Both the position numbers and the translations under genes were made by a program. A stretch of 64,000 nt of DNA from Planobispora rosea (lineage in GTDB: Bacteria; Actinomycetota; Actinomycetes; Streptosporangiales; Streptosporangiaceae): assembly GCF_014648175.1 (NCBI RefSeq), contig NZ_BMQP01000005.1:186001-250000 (forward strand), written 5' to 3'. The notes below the pieces were generated by a model that saw only the letters and a program-made list of their open reading frames with translations, made no database searches and was not told the DNA's origin. Position 1 is the stretch's first letter; every line of letters begins with the position of its first letter. Below are positions 24,895-34,319 of the stretch, one piece after another.

Positions 24895-27006
24895 TTGAGC
24901 AGCGAACTCGTGCCAGCCCTCGAATGGAGCGACCTGGACCGACAGGCGGTCGACGTCGTGCGGGCCCTGGCGATGGACGCGGTAGAGAAGGCGGGATCGG
25001 GACACCCCGGTACCGCGATGAGCCTGGCCCCCGCCGCATATCTGCTTTTCCAGCGCACGATGCGGCACGACCCCTCCGACCCCACGTGGGTGGGCAGAGA
25101 TCGTTTCGTGTTGTCCTGCGGGCACACCAGCCTGACCCTCTACATCCAGCTCTACCTGTCGGGGTACGGCCTCACCCTGCACGACCTGGAGATGCTGCGG
25201 CAGTGGGACAGCCTGACCCCGGGACATCCGGAGCACGGCCACACCGCCGGCGTGGAGACCACCACCGGCCCGCTCGGCCAGGGCATCGGCAACGCGGTCG
25301 GCATGGCGATGGCCGCCCGCCGCGAGCGCGGCCTGTTCGACCCGGACGCCGAGCCCGGCACCAGTCCGTTCGACCACATGATCTGGTGCATCGCCTCCGA
25401 GGGTGACATCGAGGAGGGCATCAGCCACGAGGTCAGCGCCCTGGCCGGCCACCAGAAGCTGGGCAACCTGGTCGTCCTCTTCGACAGCAACCACATCTCC
25501 ATCGAGGACGACACCCAGATCGCGCTGAGCGAGGACGTCGTCAAGCGCTACGAGGCGTACGGCTGGCACGTCCAGACGGTCGACTGGACCCAGACCGGCG
25601 AGTACGTCGAGGACGTCCAGGCGCTGAACGAGGCTCTGGAGGCCGCCCGCCGGGTGACCGACAAGCCGTCGTTCATCCGGCTGCGCACCGTCATCGGCTG
25701 GCCCGCGCCGAACAAGCAGAACACCGGCAAGATCCACGGTGCGGCGCTGGGCGAGGCGGAGATCGCCGCGACCAAGAAGATCCTGGGCATGGACCCGGAG
25801 AAGTCCTTCAACGTCCCGGACGCGGTGCTGGAGCACGCGCGCCAGGTCGTCCAGCGGGGCCGTGCCGCCCGCGCCGAGTGGGAAACCGTCTACGAGCGCT
25901 GGCGGGCCGCCAACCCCGACCGCGCCGCCGCGTTCGACCGGATCTCCCGGCGGGAGTTCCCCGAGGGCTGGTGCAAGGCGCTGCCGACCTTCGAGACGGG
26001 ATCGTCCATCGCCACCCGCAAGGCCTCCGGCGAGGTGCTCAACGCGCTCGCGCCGGTCCTGCCCGAGCTGTGGGGCGGCTCGGCCGACCTGGCCGAGTCC
26101 AACAACACCACGATGAAGGGCGAGCCGTCCTTCATCCCCGAGGAGTTCCAGACCAAGGAGTTCCCCGGCGGGCCGTACGGCCGGACGCTGCACTTCGGCA
26201 TCCGCGAGCACGGCATGGGGGCGATCCTCAACGGCATCGCCCTGCACGGCGGCACCCGCCCCTACGGCGGCACGTTCCTGGTCTTCAGTGACTACATGCG
26301 CCCCGCCGTACGGCTCGCGGCGCTGATGAAGCTGCCGGTCACCTACGTGTGGACGCACGACTCGATCGGCCTGGGCGAGGACGGACCCACCCACCAGCCG
26401 GTGGAGCACCTGTGGGCGCTGCGCGCCATCCCCGGGCTGGACGTCGTCCGCCCGGCCGACGCCAACGAGACCGCCGCCGCCTGGCGGGCCGTGCTGGAGC
26501 ACACCGACCGCCCCGCCGCGCTGGCGCTGACCCGGCAGAACCTGCCGGTCTACGAGGGCACCGCCGACCACTGCAAGGTCGCCAAGGGCGGCTACGTCCT
26601 GCAGGACGCCTCCGACGGCCAGCCCAGGGTGGTCCTGATCGGCACCGGCTCGGAGGTCGAGCTGGCCGTCAAGGCCCGCGAGATCCTGGAGGCCGAGGGC
26701 ATCCCCACGCGGGTCGTGTCGATGCCGTGCGTCGAGTGGTTCCAGGCCCAGGACTCCGCCTACCGGCAGACCGTGCTGCCCCCCGCGGTGCGGGCGCGCG
26801 TGGCCGTCGAGGCGGGAATCGCACTGGGCTGGCGGGAGTTCGTCGGGGACGAGGGGGTAGTGGTGAGCCTGGAGCACTTCGGCGCGTCGGCTCCCTACAA
26901 GACCCTTTTCGAACAGTTCGGCCTCACCGCCGAGCGGGTGGTCGCCGCGGCCAAGGGCAGCCTGGCCAAGACCGGGGCCGACAAGGGCGAGACGACGGGA
27001 AACTGA
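24895..27006 (+). CDS. tkt: Transketolase
   Basis: This thiamine-diphosphate enzyme moves two-carbon units in the non-oxidative pentose phosphate pathway. The protein is about 703 residues, with [13 protein letters not shown] near the start, the ThDP-binding region [11 protein letters not shown], and [11 protein letters not shown] followed by [12 protein letters not shown] in the pyrimidine domain. I chose the TTG at 24895, preceded by GGAG, because homologues begin near [12 protein letters not shown] and because a -10-like TAGGGT at 24826 would start transcription near 24839, after the in-frame ATG at 24835. That ATG remains an alternative and adds 20 residues. tal follows after 2 nt. Confidence 0.95.
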   Translation: MSSELVPALEWSDLDRQAVDVVRALAMDAVEKAGSGHPGTAMSLAPAAYLLFQRTMRHDPSDPTWVGRDRFVLSCGHTSLTLYIQLYLSGYGLTLHDLEMLRQWDSLTPGHPEHGHTAGVETTTGPLGQGIGNAVGMAMAARRERGLFDPDAEPGTSPFDHMIWCIASEGDIEEGISHEVSALAGHQKLGNLVVLFDSNHISIEDDTQIALSEDVVKRYEAYGWHVQTVDWTQTGEYVEDVQALNEALEAARRVTDKPSFIRLRTVIGWPAPNKQNTGKIHGAALGEAEIAATKKILGMDPEKSFNVPDAVLEHARQVVQRGRAARAEWETVYERWRAANPDRAAAFDRISRREFPEGWCKALPTFETGSSIATRKASGEVLNALAPVLPELWGGSADLAESNNTTMKGEPSFIPEEFQTKEFPGGPYGRTLHFGIREHGMGAILNGIALHGGTRPYGGTFLVFSDYMRPAVRLAALMKLPVTYVWTHDSIGLGEDGPTHQPVEHLWALRAIPGLDVVRPADANETAAAWRAVLEHTDRPAALALTRQNLPVYEGTADHCKVAKGGYVLQDASDGQPRVVLIGTGSEVELAVKAREILEAEGIPTRVVSMPCVEWFQAQDSAYRQTVLPPAVRARVAVEAGIALGWREFVGDEGVVVSLEHFGASAPYKTLFEQFGLTAERVVAAAKGSLAKTGADKGETTGN

Positions 27007-27008
27007 GC

Positions 27009-28112
27009 ATGAGCGAGATCATCAAGAACCTTTCCGGGCACGGCGTGTCCGTCTGGCTGGACGACATCAGCCGCGAGCGCCTGCGTACGGGCAATCTGGA
27101 GACCCTGATCCGCGAGAAGGGCGTGGTCGGCGTCACCTCCAACCCGACGATCTTCGCCTCGGCGCTGAGCAAGGGCGACGCCTACACCCCCCAGCTGCAC
27201 GACCTGTCCATCCGCGGCGTCGACGTGGAGGAGGCCGTCCGCGCCATCACCACCTACGACATCCGCTGGGCCGCCGACGTGCTGCGGCCGGTCTACGACG
27301 CCACCGGCGGCGTCGACGGCCGGGTCTCCCTGGAGGTGGACCCCCGCCTGGCGCGGGAGACCGACAAGACGATCGCCGAGGCCCGCGCGCTCTGGTGGAT
27401 GGTCGACCGGCCCAACCTGATGATCAAGATTCCGGCGACCGTCGAGGGGCTGGCGGCGATCACTCAGGCCCTGGCGGAGGGCATCAGCGTCAACGTCACG
27501 CTGATCTTCTCCCTGGAGCGCTACCGCGCCGTCATGGACGCCTGGCTGGCCGGTCTGGAGCAGGCCAAGGCCGCCGGCCTGGACCTGTCGTCGATCGAGT
27601 CGGTGGCGTCCTTCTTCGTCAGCCGCGTGGACACCGAGATCGACAAGCGCCTGGACAAGATCGGCTCCCCGGAGGCCGCGGCGCTCAAGGGCAAGGCCGC
27701 GGTCGCCAACGCGCAGCTGGCCTACGCCGCCTTCGAGGAGGTCATGAACTCGCCGCGCTGGCAGGCGCTGCGCGACGCCGGGGCCCGTCCCCAGCGCCCG
27801 CTGTGGGCCTCCACCGGCACCAAGGATCCCAGCTACCCCGACACCCTCTACGTCGACGAGCTGGTCGCCCCCGGCACGGTCAACACCATGCCGGAGAAGA
27901 CCCTCGACGCCGTCGCCGACCACGGGAAGATCACCGGCGACACCGTCCGCGGCTCCTACGAGCGGGCCTGGAACAGCATGGCCGCGCTCAAGGAGATCGG
28001 CATCGACTACGACGACGTGGTGCGCGCGCTGGAGGAGGAGGGCGTGGAGAAGTTCGAGGCGTCCTGGAACGAGCTCCTGGCCACCGTCACCGCCGAGCTC
28101 CGGAAGGCGTGA
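27009..28112 (+). CDS. tal: Transaldolase
   Basis: This 367-residue actinobacterial-type transaldolase exchanges three-carbon units between sugar phosphates. It shows [15 protein letters not shown] near residue 40, the Schiff-base lysine in [13 protein letters not shown] near residue 140, [12 protein letters not shown], and the C-terminal [15 protein letters not shown]. The start ATG lies 2 nt after the tkt stop, and pgi begins 3 nt after its own stop, so these genes form a tight operon. Confidence 0.96.
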   Translation: MSEIIKNLSGHGVSVWLDDISRERLRTGNLETLIREKGVVGVTSNPTIFASALSKGDAYTPQLHDLSIRGVDVEEAVRAITTYDIRWAADVLRPVYDATGGVDGRVSLEVDPRLARETDKTIAEARALWWMVDRPNLMIKIPATVEGLAAITQALAEGISVNVTLIFSLERYRAVMDAWLAGLEQAKAAGLDLSSIESVASFFVSRVDTEIDKRLDKIGSPEAAALKGKAAVANAQLAYAAFEEVMNSPRWQALRDAGARPQRPLWASTGTKDPSYPDTLYVDELVAPGTVNTMPEKTLDAVADHGKITGDTVRGSYERAWNSMAALKEIGIDYDDVVRALEEEGVEKFEASWNELLATVTAELRKA

Positions 28113-28115
28113 GAC

Positions 28116-29747
28116 ATGGCTGCGACGCCCACGTATGTGACGATCGCCGAAGAACGCCTGGCCGAGCAGACCGCGGAGACGATCCAGCGGCTCGTCTCGG
28201 AGGGGGTCCACGAGGCCCTGGCGAACGGCGACCCGACGCTGTGGGGCGAGGACGCGCAGGCCGAGGCGGCCGTCCGCCTCGGCTGGCTCAGCCTCCCGCT
28301 CACCAGCCGGGAGCTGCTCCCGGAGATCGGCAAGCTGGTCGAGCGGGCCCGCGCCGAGGGCCTGGACCACGTGGTCCTGGCCGGCATGGGCGGCTCGTCC
28401 CTCGCCCCCGAGGTCATCTGCAACACCGCCGACGTGCCGCTGACCGTGCTCGACACCACCGACCCCCACCAGGTCCGCCGCGCCCTGGCCGACCGGCTCG
28501 ACCGGACCGTCGTCGTGGTGGCCAGCAAGAGCGGCGGCACCGTCGAGACCGACAGCCACCGGCGGGTCTACGAGAAGGCCTTCCGCGACGCCGGGATCGA
28601 CCCGGCCGGCCGGATCGTCGTGGTCACCGACCCCGGCTCGCCGCTGGAGCAGGCCGCCATCGAGGCCGGCTACCCGGTCATCCTGGCCGACCCCAACGTC
28701 GGCGGCCGCTACAGCGCCCTGTCGGCGTTCGGCCTGGTGCCCAGCGCGCTGGCCGGGGCCGACGTCGAGAAGCTCCTCGACGACGCCGCCGAGGTGCGCC
28801 CGCTGCTGGCCCGGGCCGAGGGCAACCCCGGCCTGGACCTGGGCGCCGCCCTGGGCGCCGCCGCGCTCGCCGGGCGCGACAAGCTCGTCCTCGAGGACAG
28901 CATGTCGGAGATCAACGGCCTGCCCGACTGGATCGAGCAGCTGGTCGCCGAGTCCACCGGCAAGTCCGCCAAGGGCATCCTGCCGGTCGTCGGGGCCGAC
29001 CCGAACGAGACCGACGACGAGCTGGTCGCCGGGATCGAGTCCGGGGGCGCCGTGACGGTCAGCGGCCCGCTGGGCGCCCAGTTCCTCATCTGGGAGTACG
29101 CCACGGCGATCGCCGGCCGGGTCCTCGGCATCGACCCCTTCAACCAGCCGAACGTGACCGAGTCCAAGGAGAACACCGGCGCGCTGCTGGCCGCCGGCGA
29201 GCTGCCCGCCGACACGCCCGCCCTGGTCGAGGGGCCCGTCGAGGTGTACGGCGCCGAGGCCGAGGGCGCCAAGGACCTGCGGGAGGTGCTCACCAGGCTG
29301 CTGCAGGCCATCCCCGAGAACGGCTACATGGCGATCATGGCCTATCTCGACCGGGAGGCGGCCTTCGACGCCCCCGTGGCCGACGGCGCCTCCTTCGACG
29401 ACATGACCGACGCCTGGAGCGCGGCCGACCCGCTCACCCTGCGGGGCCTGCTCGCGGCCAGGACCGACCGGCCCGTCACCTTCGGGTGGGGCCCCCGGTT
29501 CCTGCACTCCACCGGCCAGTACCACAAGGGCGGGCCGCAGAACGGCGTGTTCCTGCAGATCACCGGGGCCAACGAGGGCGACCTGGAGGTCCCCGGCAAG
29601 CCGTACACCCTGGGCCGGCTCCAGCTCGCCCAGGCGCTCGGTGACCAGGGCGCCCTGGTCAAGCGCGGCCGTCCGGCCGTACGGCTGCACCTGACCGACC
29701 GCGCGGCCGGGGTCGCGCACCTGCTCGCGGCGGCGCGGGAGCTGTGA
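28116..29747 (+). CDS. pgi: Glucose-6-phosphate isomerase
   Basis: This enzyme interconverts glucose 6-phosphate and fructose 6-phosphate, linking glycolysis with the pentose phosphate branch encoded around it. The 543-residue protein has two SIS domains. The first contains VVLAGMGGSSLAPEV and VVASKSGGTVET (sugar-phosphate loop), and later are GPLGAQFLIWEYATAIAG, IDPFNQPNV with ESKENTG, and the C-terminal HSTGQYHKGGPQNG. It belongs to the actinobacterial PGI subtype often found between tal and zwf. The stop overlaps the zwf start by one base. Confidence 0.94.
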   Translation: MAATPTYVTIAEERLAEQTAETIQRLVSEGVHEALANGDPTLWGEDAQAEAAVRLGWLSLPLTSRELLPEIGKLVERARAEGLDHVVLAGMGGSSLAPEVICNTADVPLTVLDTTDPHQVRRALADRLDRTVVVVASKSGGTVETDSHRRVYEKAFRDAGIDPAGRIVVVTDPGSPLEQAAIEAGYPVILADPNVGGRYSALSAFGLVPSALAGADVEKLLDDAAEVRPLLARAEGNPGLDLGAALGAAALAGRDKLVLEDSMSEINGLPDWIEQLVAESTGKSAKGILPVVGADPNETDDELVAGIESGGAVTVSGPLGAQFLIWEYATAIAGRVLGIDPFNQPNVTESKENTGALLAAGELPADTPALVEGPVEVYGAEAEGAKDLREVLTRLLQAIPENGYMAIMAYLDREAAFDAPVADGASFDDMTDAWSAADPLTLRGLLAARTDRPVTFGWGPRFLHSTGQYHKGGPQNGVFLQITGANEGDLEVPGKPYTLGRLQLAQALGDQGALVKRGRPAVRLHLTDRAAGVAHLLAAAREL

Positions 29748-31426
29748 TGACCGAGGGAAGCCCGGGGACGGGAAGTCCGGAGAAGACGGGGAGCCCGGGG
29801 AAGACGCGCATCGGGGGGACCGCGGTCACCACGGTCACCGGTGCCACCGAGGAGTCGGTGGCCGCCGCCGTCGCGGCGGCGACCACCGCCACCACCGAGG
29901 CGGCCGTGTCCGCCAACCCGCTGCGCGACCCGCGGGACAAGCGCCTGCCCCGCGTGGCGGGGCCGTGCGTGCTGGTGCTGTTCGGCGTGACGGGTGACCT
30001 GGCGCGCAAGAAGCTGCTTCCGGCGATCTACGATCTGGCCAACCGGGGGCTGCTGCCCCCGGGCTTCTCTCTGGTCGGTTTCGCCCGCCGCGAATGGCGC
30101 GACCAGGACTTCGCGCAGCTCACGCATGACGCGGTCAAGCAGCACGCGCGTACGCCGTTCCGCGAGGAGGTCTGGAAGCAGCTGTCGGAGGGCATCTTCT
30201 TCTGCCCCGGGGAGTTCACCGACGACGGCGCGTTCGACGCGCTGGCGATGATGCTCAAGGAGATCGACGAGACCCGGGGCACCGGCGGCAACTACGGCTT
30301 CTACCTGTCGGTGCCGCCGAAGTTCTTCCCGGTCGTGGTCGAGCAGCTCAAGCGGACCGACCTGGCGCACGGCCCGGAGGGGGCCTGGCGGCGCGTGGTG
30401 ATCGAGAAGCCGTTCGGGCACAACCTGAAGAGCGCCCACGAGCTCAACGCGATCACCAGCGCGGTCTTCCCGGAGAGCTCGGTGTTCCGCATCGACCACT
30501 ATCTGGGCAAGGAGACCGTCCAGAACATCATGGCGCTGCGGTTCGCCAACAACCTGTTCGAGCCGATCTGGAACCGCGGGTACGTCGACCACGTCCAGAT
30601 CACGATGGCCGAGGACATCGGCATCGGCGGCCGGGCCGGTTACTACGACGGCATCGGCGCGGCCCGCGACGTGATCCAGAACCACCTGCTCCAGTTGCTG
30701 GCGCTGGTGGCGATGGAGGATCCGACCTCCTTCGACGCCGACTCGCTGCGCCGGGAGAAGGAGAAGGTCCTCAAGGCGGTGCAGCTCCCGCAGGACCTGG
30801 CGCGCTCCACGGCGCGCGGGCGCTACGCGGCGGGCTGGCAGGGCGGCCAGCAGGTCGTCGGCTACGCCCAGGAGGAGGGCATCCCCTCCGACTCCATCAC
30901 CGAGACCTACGCCGCGATCAAGCTGGAGATCGCCAACCGCCGCTGGGCCGGGGTCCCGTTCTACCTGCGCACCGGCAAGCGGCTGGGCCGCCGGGTGACC
31001 GAGGTCGCCGTGGTGTTCCAGAAGGCGCCGCACCTGCCGTTCAGCAAGGACGACACCGAGATCCTCGGGCACAACGCGCTGGTGATCCGGGTCCAGCCGG
31101 ACGAGGGCATCACGGTGCGCTTCGGCTCCAAGGTGCCGGGCACCGCGATGGAGGTCAGGGACGTCTCGATGGACTTCGCCTACGGCGAGTCGTTCATGGA
31201 GTCCTCCCCGGAGGCGTACGAGCGGCTCCTGCTGGACGTGCTGATCGGCGACCCGCCGCTCTTCCCGCACCAGCGGGAGGTGGAGCTCTCCTGGAAGATC
31301 CTCGACCCGATCGAGGAGTTCTGGGCCTCCCAGGGCGTGCCGGAGGACTACCCCGCCGGCAGCTGGGGTCCCGCCTCGGCGGACGAGATGATGGCCCGTG
31401 ACGGGCGCGTCTGGAGGAGGCTGTGA
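29747..31426 (+). CDS. zwf: Glucose-6-phosphate dehydrogenase with N-terminal extension
   Basis: Zwf catalyses the first, NADPH-forming step of the pentose phosphate pathway. The core shows LFGVTGDLARKKLLPA (NADP-binding), VIEKPFGHN and the active-site RIDHYLGKETVQN. The ATG at 29747 overlaps the pgi stop. This start adds about 53 low-complexity residues (GSPGTGSPEKTGSPGK, then Ala/Thr-rich) before VSANPLRDPRDKRLP, where Streptomyces homologues begin as I recall them. A GTG at 29906 with GAGG upstream is the alternative and gives 506 residues. The extension keeps strongly G/C-ending codons, so it is probably translated. Confidence 0.94.
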   Translation: MTEGSPGTGSPEKTGSPGKTRIGGTAVTTVTGATEESVAAAVAAATTATTEAAVSANPLRDPRDKRLPRVAGPCVLVLFGVTGDLARKKLLPAIYDLANRGLLPPGFSLVGFARREWRDQDFAQLTHDAVKQHARTPFREEVWKQLSEGIFFCPGEFTDDGAFDALAMMLKEIDETRGTGGNYGFYLSVPPKFFPVVVEQLKRTDLAHGPEGAWRRVVIEKPFGHNLKSAHELNAITSAVFPESSVFRIDHYLGKETVQNIMALRFANNLFEPIWNRGYVDHVQITMAEDIGIGGRAGYYDGIGAARDVIQNHLLQLLALVAMEDPTSFDADSLRREKEKVLKAVQLPQDLARSTARGRYAAGWQGGQQVVGYAQEEGIPSDSITETYAAIKLEIANRRWAGVPFYLRTGKRLGRRVTEVAVVFQKAPHLPFSKDDTEILGHNALVIRVQPDEGITVRFGSKVPGTAMEVRDVSMDFAYGESFMESSPEAYERLLLDVLIGDPPLFPHQREVELSWKILDPIEEFWASQGVPEDYPAGSWGPASADEMMARDGRVWRRL

Positions 31427-31460
31427 TGACGGGCTTCACGCCCAGCGGAGGGGCACGGCG

Positions 31461-32372
31461 ATGACGAGCTTCATGCTCAGCGACACGACCGCCTCGAAGA
31501 TCTCCGCGCAGCTCACCCATCTGCGTCACCAGATGGGCAGTCCGGCGGTCGGCATGGTGCTGACGCTGGTGGTGGTCTGCGACGAGGGCGAGCAGTACGA
31601 CGCGGTGCGCGCCGCGACCGAGGCCGCCCGGGAGCACCCCTCCCGGATCCTGGTCGTCATCGCCCGCGACCCGGCCGAGCCCAACCGGCTCGACGCCGAG
31701 CTGCGCGTCGGCGAGTCCACGCCCGGCGAGGTCATCCTGCTCCGCCTGTACGGCGAGCTCACCGAGCACGCCGACTCGGTGGTCAGCCCGCTGCTGCTCA
31801 CCGACACGCCCGTGGTGGCCTGGTGGCCGAGGCACTCCCCGGACATCCCCGCCAAGGACTCCGTCGGGATGCTCGCCCAGCGCCGGATCGTCGACGCCCG
31901 CCCGGCGGCCGAACCGGTGAAGGCGATCGCGAGCCGGGCCCGGGCCTACGTCCCCGGCGACACCGACCTGGCCTGGACCCGGCTGACCCCGTGGCGGAGC
32001 CTGCTGGCCGCCGCGTTCGACCAGCCGGTGGGCAAGGTCAAGAAGGGCGTCGTGGAGGCCGCGGCCGACCACCCCAGCGCCCCGCTGCTGGCCGCCTGGC
32101 TCAGCGAGCGGCTCGGCGCGCCGGTGAAGGTCGCCGACTCCGCCGGGCCCGGCCTGACCAGGGTGACGCTCTCCACGGCCGCCGGCGACGTCACGATCAC
32201 CCGTTCGGACGCCCGGCTGGCCACGCTGTCGCGCCCGGGCCAGCCGGACCGCCAGGTCGCCCTGACCCGCCGCCCGACCTCGGAGCTGATCGCCGAGGAG
32301 CTGCGCCGGCTGGACCCGGACGAGGTCTACGAGGCCGCGATCCGCCGGGTGGCCCGCAGTCACAAGGGATGA
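31461..32372 (+). CDS. opcA: Glucose-6-phosphate dehydrogenase assembly protein OpcA
   Basis: This 303-residue actinobacterial OpcA is needed for assembly or activation of Zwf. Recognisable segments are LTHLRHQMGSPAVGMVLTLVV near the start, ESTPGEVILLRLYGELTEHADSVVSPLLLTDTPVVAWWP in the middle, and DLAWTRLTPWRSLLAAAFD. The start ATG at 31461 has GGAGGGG upstream, 34 bp behind zwf. An inverted repeat follows the stop before pgl. Confidence 0.95.
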   Translation: MTSFMLSDTTASKISAQLTHLRHQMGSPAVGMVLTLVVVCDEGEQYDAVRAATEAAREHPSRILVVIARDPAEPNRLDAELRVGESTPGEVILLRLYGELTEHADSVVSPLLLTDTPVVAWWPRHSPDIPAKDSVGMLAQRRIVDARPAAEPVKAIASRARAYVPGDTDLAWTRLTPWRSLLAAAFDQPVGKVKKGVVEAAADHPSAPLLAAWLSERLGAPVKVADSAGPGLTRVTLSTAAGDVTITRSDARLATLSRPGQPDRQVALTRRPTSELIAEELRRLDPDEVYEAAIRRVARSHKG

Positions 32373-32376
32373 TCGC

Positions 32377-32412
32377 GAGAGTGCCCCGCGGGCCGTCCCC
32401 CAGGGCACTCTC
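32377..32412 (+). other. 10-bp-stem hairpin between opcA and pgl
   Basis: GAGAGTGCCC (32377-32386) and GGGCACTCTC (32403-32412) are perfect inverted copies with a 16-nt loop. It sits in the 76-bp gap inside an operon and lacks a T tract. It could be a partial terminator, an RNA-processing site or a stability element. Confidence 0.55.
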
Positions 32413-32448
32413 CTCCCCCGAACCCCACGATTCGAGAGAGAACGCGCT

Positions 32449-33222
32449 GTGAGTGTTCCCAACGTCGTCGTCCACCGCGACGCCGACATGCTCGCCAAGG
32501 CCGTCGCCGCCCGGGTGATCACCCGCCTCGTCGACGTCCAGTCGGCCAAGGGCTCGGCCTCGCTGGTCCTGACCGGCGGGAGCGTGGGCGTCGCCACGCT
32601 GGCCGAGATCGCCGCCAGCCCGGCCCGTGACGCCGTCGACTGGCGCAACCTGGACATCTGGTGGGGCGACGAGCGTTTCCTGCCCTCCGGTGACGCCGAG
32701 CGCAACGAGACCGGCGCCCGCAAGGCCCTGCTCGACCACGTCGACCTCGACCCGGCGCGCGTGCACGTGATGCGCGGTCCCGACTCCGGGATGACGGCCG
32801 AGGAGTCCGCCGAGGCCTACGCCGAGGAGCTGCGCCGCGCGGCCCGCCCCGAGGACCACGGCCCGGCGCCCTCCTTCGACGTGCTGCTGCTGGGCATGGG
32901 CCCGGACGCCCACATCGCGTCGCTGTTCCCGGAGATGCCCGCCCTGTACGACACCCGCCCGGTGGTGGCGGTGCACGGCTCCCCCAAGCCTCCGCCCACC
33001 CGGATCTCGCTGACGCTGCCGGTGATCCAGGCCGCGCGCGAGGTGTGGGTGGTCGCGGCGGGCGAGGACAAGGCGGGCGCCGTACGGCTGGCCCTGTCGG
33101 ACTCCGGCCCGGTGCAGGTCCCGGCGGCGGGCGCCCGCGGCCGTCAGCGCACGCTGTTCCTGCTGGACCGCGGCTCCGCCGCCAAGATCCCGGCCTCCCT
33201 CGGCCGGATCTCCTCCCCCTGA
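32449..33222 (+). CDS. pgl: 6-phosphogluconolactonase
   Basis: This 257-residue member of the DevB/SOL family hydrolyses 6-phosphoglucono-lactone, the product of Zwf. Motifs are VLTGGSVG near residue 45, DIWWGDERFLPSGDAERN near residue 70, LLGMGPDAHIASLFPE near residue 150 and the C-terminal EVWVVAAGEDKAGAV. The start GTG at 32449 has GAGAG upstream. It closes the tkt-tal-pgi-zwf-opcA-pgl unit and ends at a strong terminator. Confidence 0.94.
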   Translation: MSVPNVVVHRDADMLAKAVAARVITRLVDVQSAKGSASLVLTGGSVGVATLAEIAASPARDAVDWRNLDIWWGDERFLPSGDAERNETGARKALLDHVDLDPARVHVMRGPDSGMTAEESAEAYAEELRRAARPEDHGPAPSFDVLLLGMGPDAHIASLFPEMPALYDTRPVVAVHGSPKPPPTRISLTLPVIQAAREVWVVAAGEDKAGAVRLALSDSGPVQVPAAGARGRQRTLFLLDRGSAAKIPASLGRISSP

Positions 33223-33258
33223 TCCGCAGGCGGCTCCGCGAGGGCGGATCAGGGGGAG
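33213..33258. terminator. Bidirectional terminator, 15-bp perfect stem
   Basis: CTCCCCCTGATCCGC (33213-33227) and GCGGATCAGGGGGAG (33244-33258) pair perfectly across a 16-nt loop. It spans the pgl stop and lies 4 bp before the stop of the convergent TetR gene. Confidence 0.85.
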
Positions 33259-33261
33259 AGG

Positions 33262-33834
33262 TCAGCAGCCGGCGAGGGCGGCGGTGACGGCGTCGGTCAG
33301 GTGGTGCTCGGCGTCGCGGGCGCTCATGCCGCGGTCGACGGTGAGCTGCTCCCAGACGGGGACGGAGGTCATCGCCCAGGCGAGGTCGGCGGCGGTCTCC
33401 GGATCCAGGCCGGGCCGGAGCAGGCCGGAGGCGCGGAGCCTGCGGGTGGCCGCCAGGAAGCCCGTGCGGAGCTCGTCCATCCGGTCCTCCCAGGCCGCGG
33501 CGGTGTCGGAGTCGTCGTGGCGGGAAGCCAGCAGGGCCGAGGCGACGGGACGGATCCTGTCCGCGTAGCGGAGCCAGGCGCGCAGGAAGGCGCGCAGCGC
33601 CTCGACGGGGTCGGGCGCGGCCAGAGCCCGCTCGCAGCGCGGGCGGATCCCGTCGGTGTCGTCCATGTGCCGCACGACGGCCATGAACAGGCTCGCCCGC
33701 GAGGCGAAGTGGAGGTAGACCGCCTGACGGGAGACGCCGCTCTCGCGGGCCACATCGGCCATCGTGAACCCGGTGCCCCGGCCGGCGATGAGCCGTTGGG
33801 CGGCCCCGAGGATGCGCAGTCGCGTGCTTGACAC
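33262..33834 (-). CDS. TetR-family regulator
   Basis: This 190-residue TetR protein has the helix-turn-helix at residues 5-50 (LGAAQRLIAGRGTGFTMADVARESGVSRQAVYLHFASRASLF) and a helical effector domain. It is divergent from a SnoaL-like gene with two palindromes between them. The GTG start at 33832-33834 lies inside the first palindrome, and no ribosome site precedes it, so a leaderless message or a slightly later start is possible. Confidence 0.87.
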   Translation of the reverse strand: MSSTRLRILGAAQRLIAGRGTGFTMADVARESGVSRQAVYLHFASRASLFMAVVRHMDDTDGIRPRCERALAAPDPVEALRAFLRAWLRYADRIRPVASALLASRHDDSDTAAAWEDRMDELRTGFLAATRRLRASGLLRPGLDPETAADLAWAMTSVPVWEQLTVDRGMSARDAEHHLTDAVTAALAGC

Positions 33835-33870
33835 GTGTCAAGCATAACCGTAGCTTGACACGCGTCAAGC
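33826..33870. promoter_or_regulatory. Two tandem TetR operators
   Basis: GCTTGACACGTGTCAAGC (33826-33843) is a perfect 18-bp palindrome. GCTTGACACGCGTCAAGC (33853-33870) is the same with one mismatch. Their centres are 27 bp apart. They overlap the start of the TetR gene and lie 24-68 bp upstream of the SnoaL-like gene, so one repressor probably controls both. Confidence 0.75.
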
Positions 33871-33893
33871 ACGCGACCCTGCGGAGGATGACT

Positions 33894-34301
33894 ATGAGCG
33901 GCACCCACCCGGCGGCCGTCGCCGCGCTCGCCGCGATGGAGGCGGTCGGCGCCGGCGACCGGGACGCCTGGCTCGCCTGTTACGCCCCGGACGCCGTACT
34001 CCACGACCCGGTCGGCGGCTCACCGCTGGACCCCGGAGGGACCGGGCTGAGAGGGCTGGAGGCGCTCGAACGGTTCTGGGAGCTCACCGTCGCCCCCAAC
34101 GACGTCCGGTTCGACGTCGCCGCCGTGCATCCCGCGGGCGACGAGGCCGCGGTCGTCGCCTCGGTCGCGATCCGCTTTCCCGGCGGCGCGCGGGTGGACT
34201 ACGACGGCGTCTTCGTCTACCGGATCGGTGACGACGGGCGGATCGTCGCGGTGCGCGCCTACTGGGACCTGCGGCGGGTGCTGTCCGCGCTCGGCCTCTG
34301 A
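33894..34301 (+). CDS. SnoaL-like/NTF2-fold protein
   Basis: The 135-residue protein has the nuclear-transport-factor-2/SnoaL fold pattern: AAMEAVGAGDRDAWLACYAPDAVLHDPVGG at the start, GLEALERFWE in the middle, and a final VFVYRIGDDGRIVAVRAYWDLRRV. Members are small isomerases, hydratases or binding proteins; no catalytic residues can be assigned here. The start ATG at 33894 has GGAGG 6 nt upstream. Expression is probably controlled by the divergent TetR. Confidence 0.8.
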   Translation: MSGTHPAAVAALAAMEAVGAGDRDAWLACYAPDAVLHDPVGGSPLDPGGTGLRGLEALERFWELTVAPNDVRFDVAAVHPAGDEAAVVASVAIRFPGGARVDYDGVFVYRIGDDGRIVAVRAYWDLRRVLSALGL

Positions 34302-34319
34302 TCCGCGCTCGGCCTATGA
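34284..34319. repeat. 18-bp tandem duplication at the junction of two convergent genes
   Basis: TCCGCGCTCGGCCTCTGA (34284-34301) is followed directly by the same sequence with one change (CTATGA, 34302-34319). The first copy encodes the last residues and stop of the SnoaL-like gene. The second runs into the 3' end of the adenosine deaminase gene. Confidence 0.85.

Noticed and set aside
26895-29720. 941-codon open frame opposite tal and pgi.
   Set aside because: It is a pure shadow of the two enzymes; composition typical of the antisense frame and no domain.
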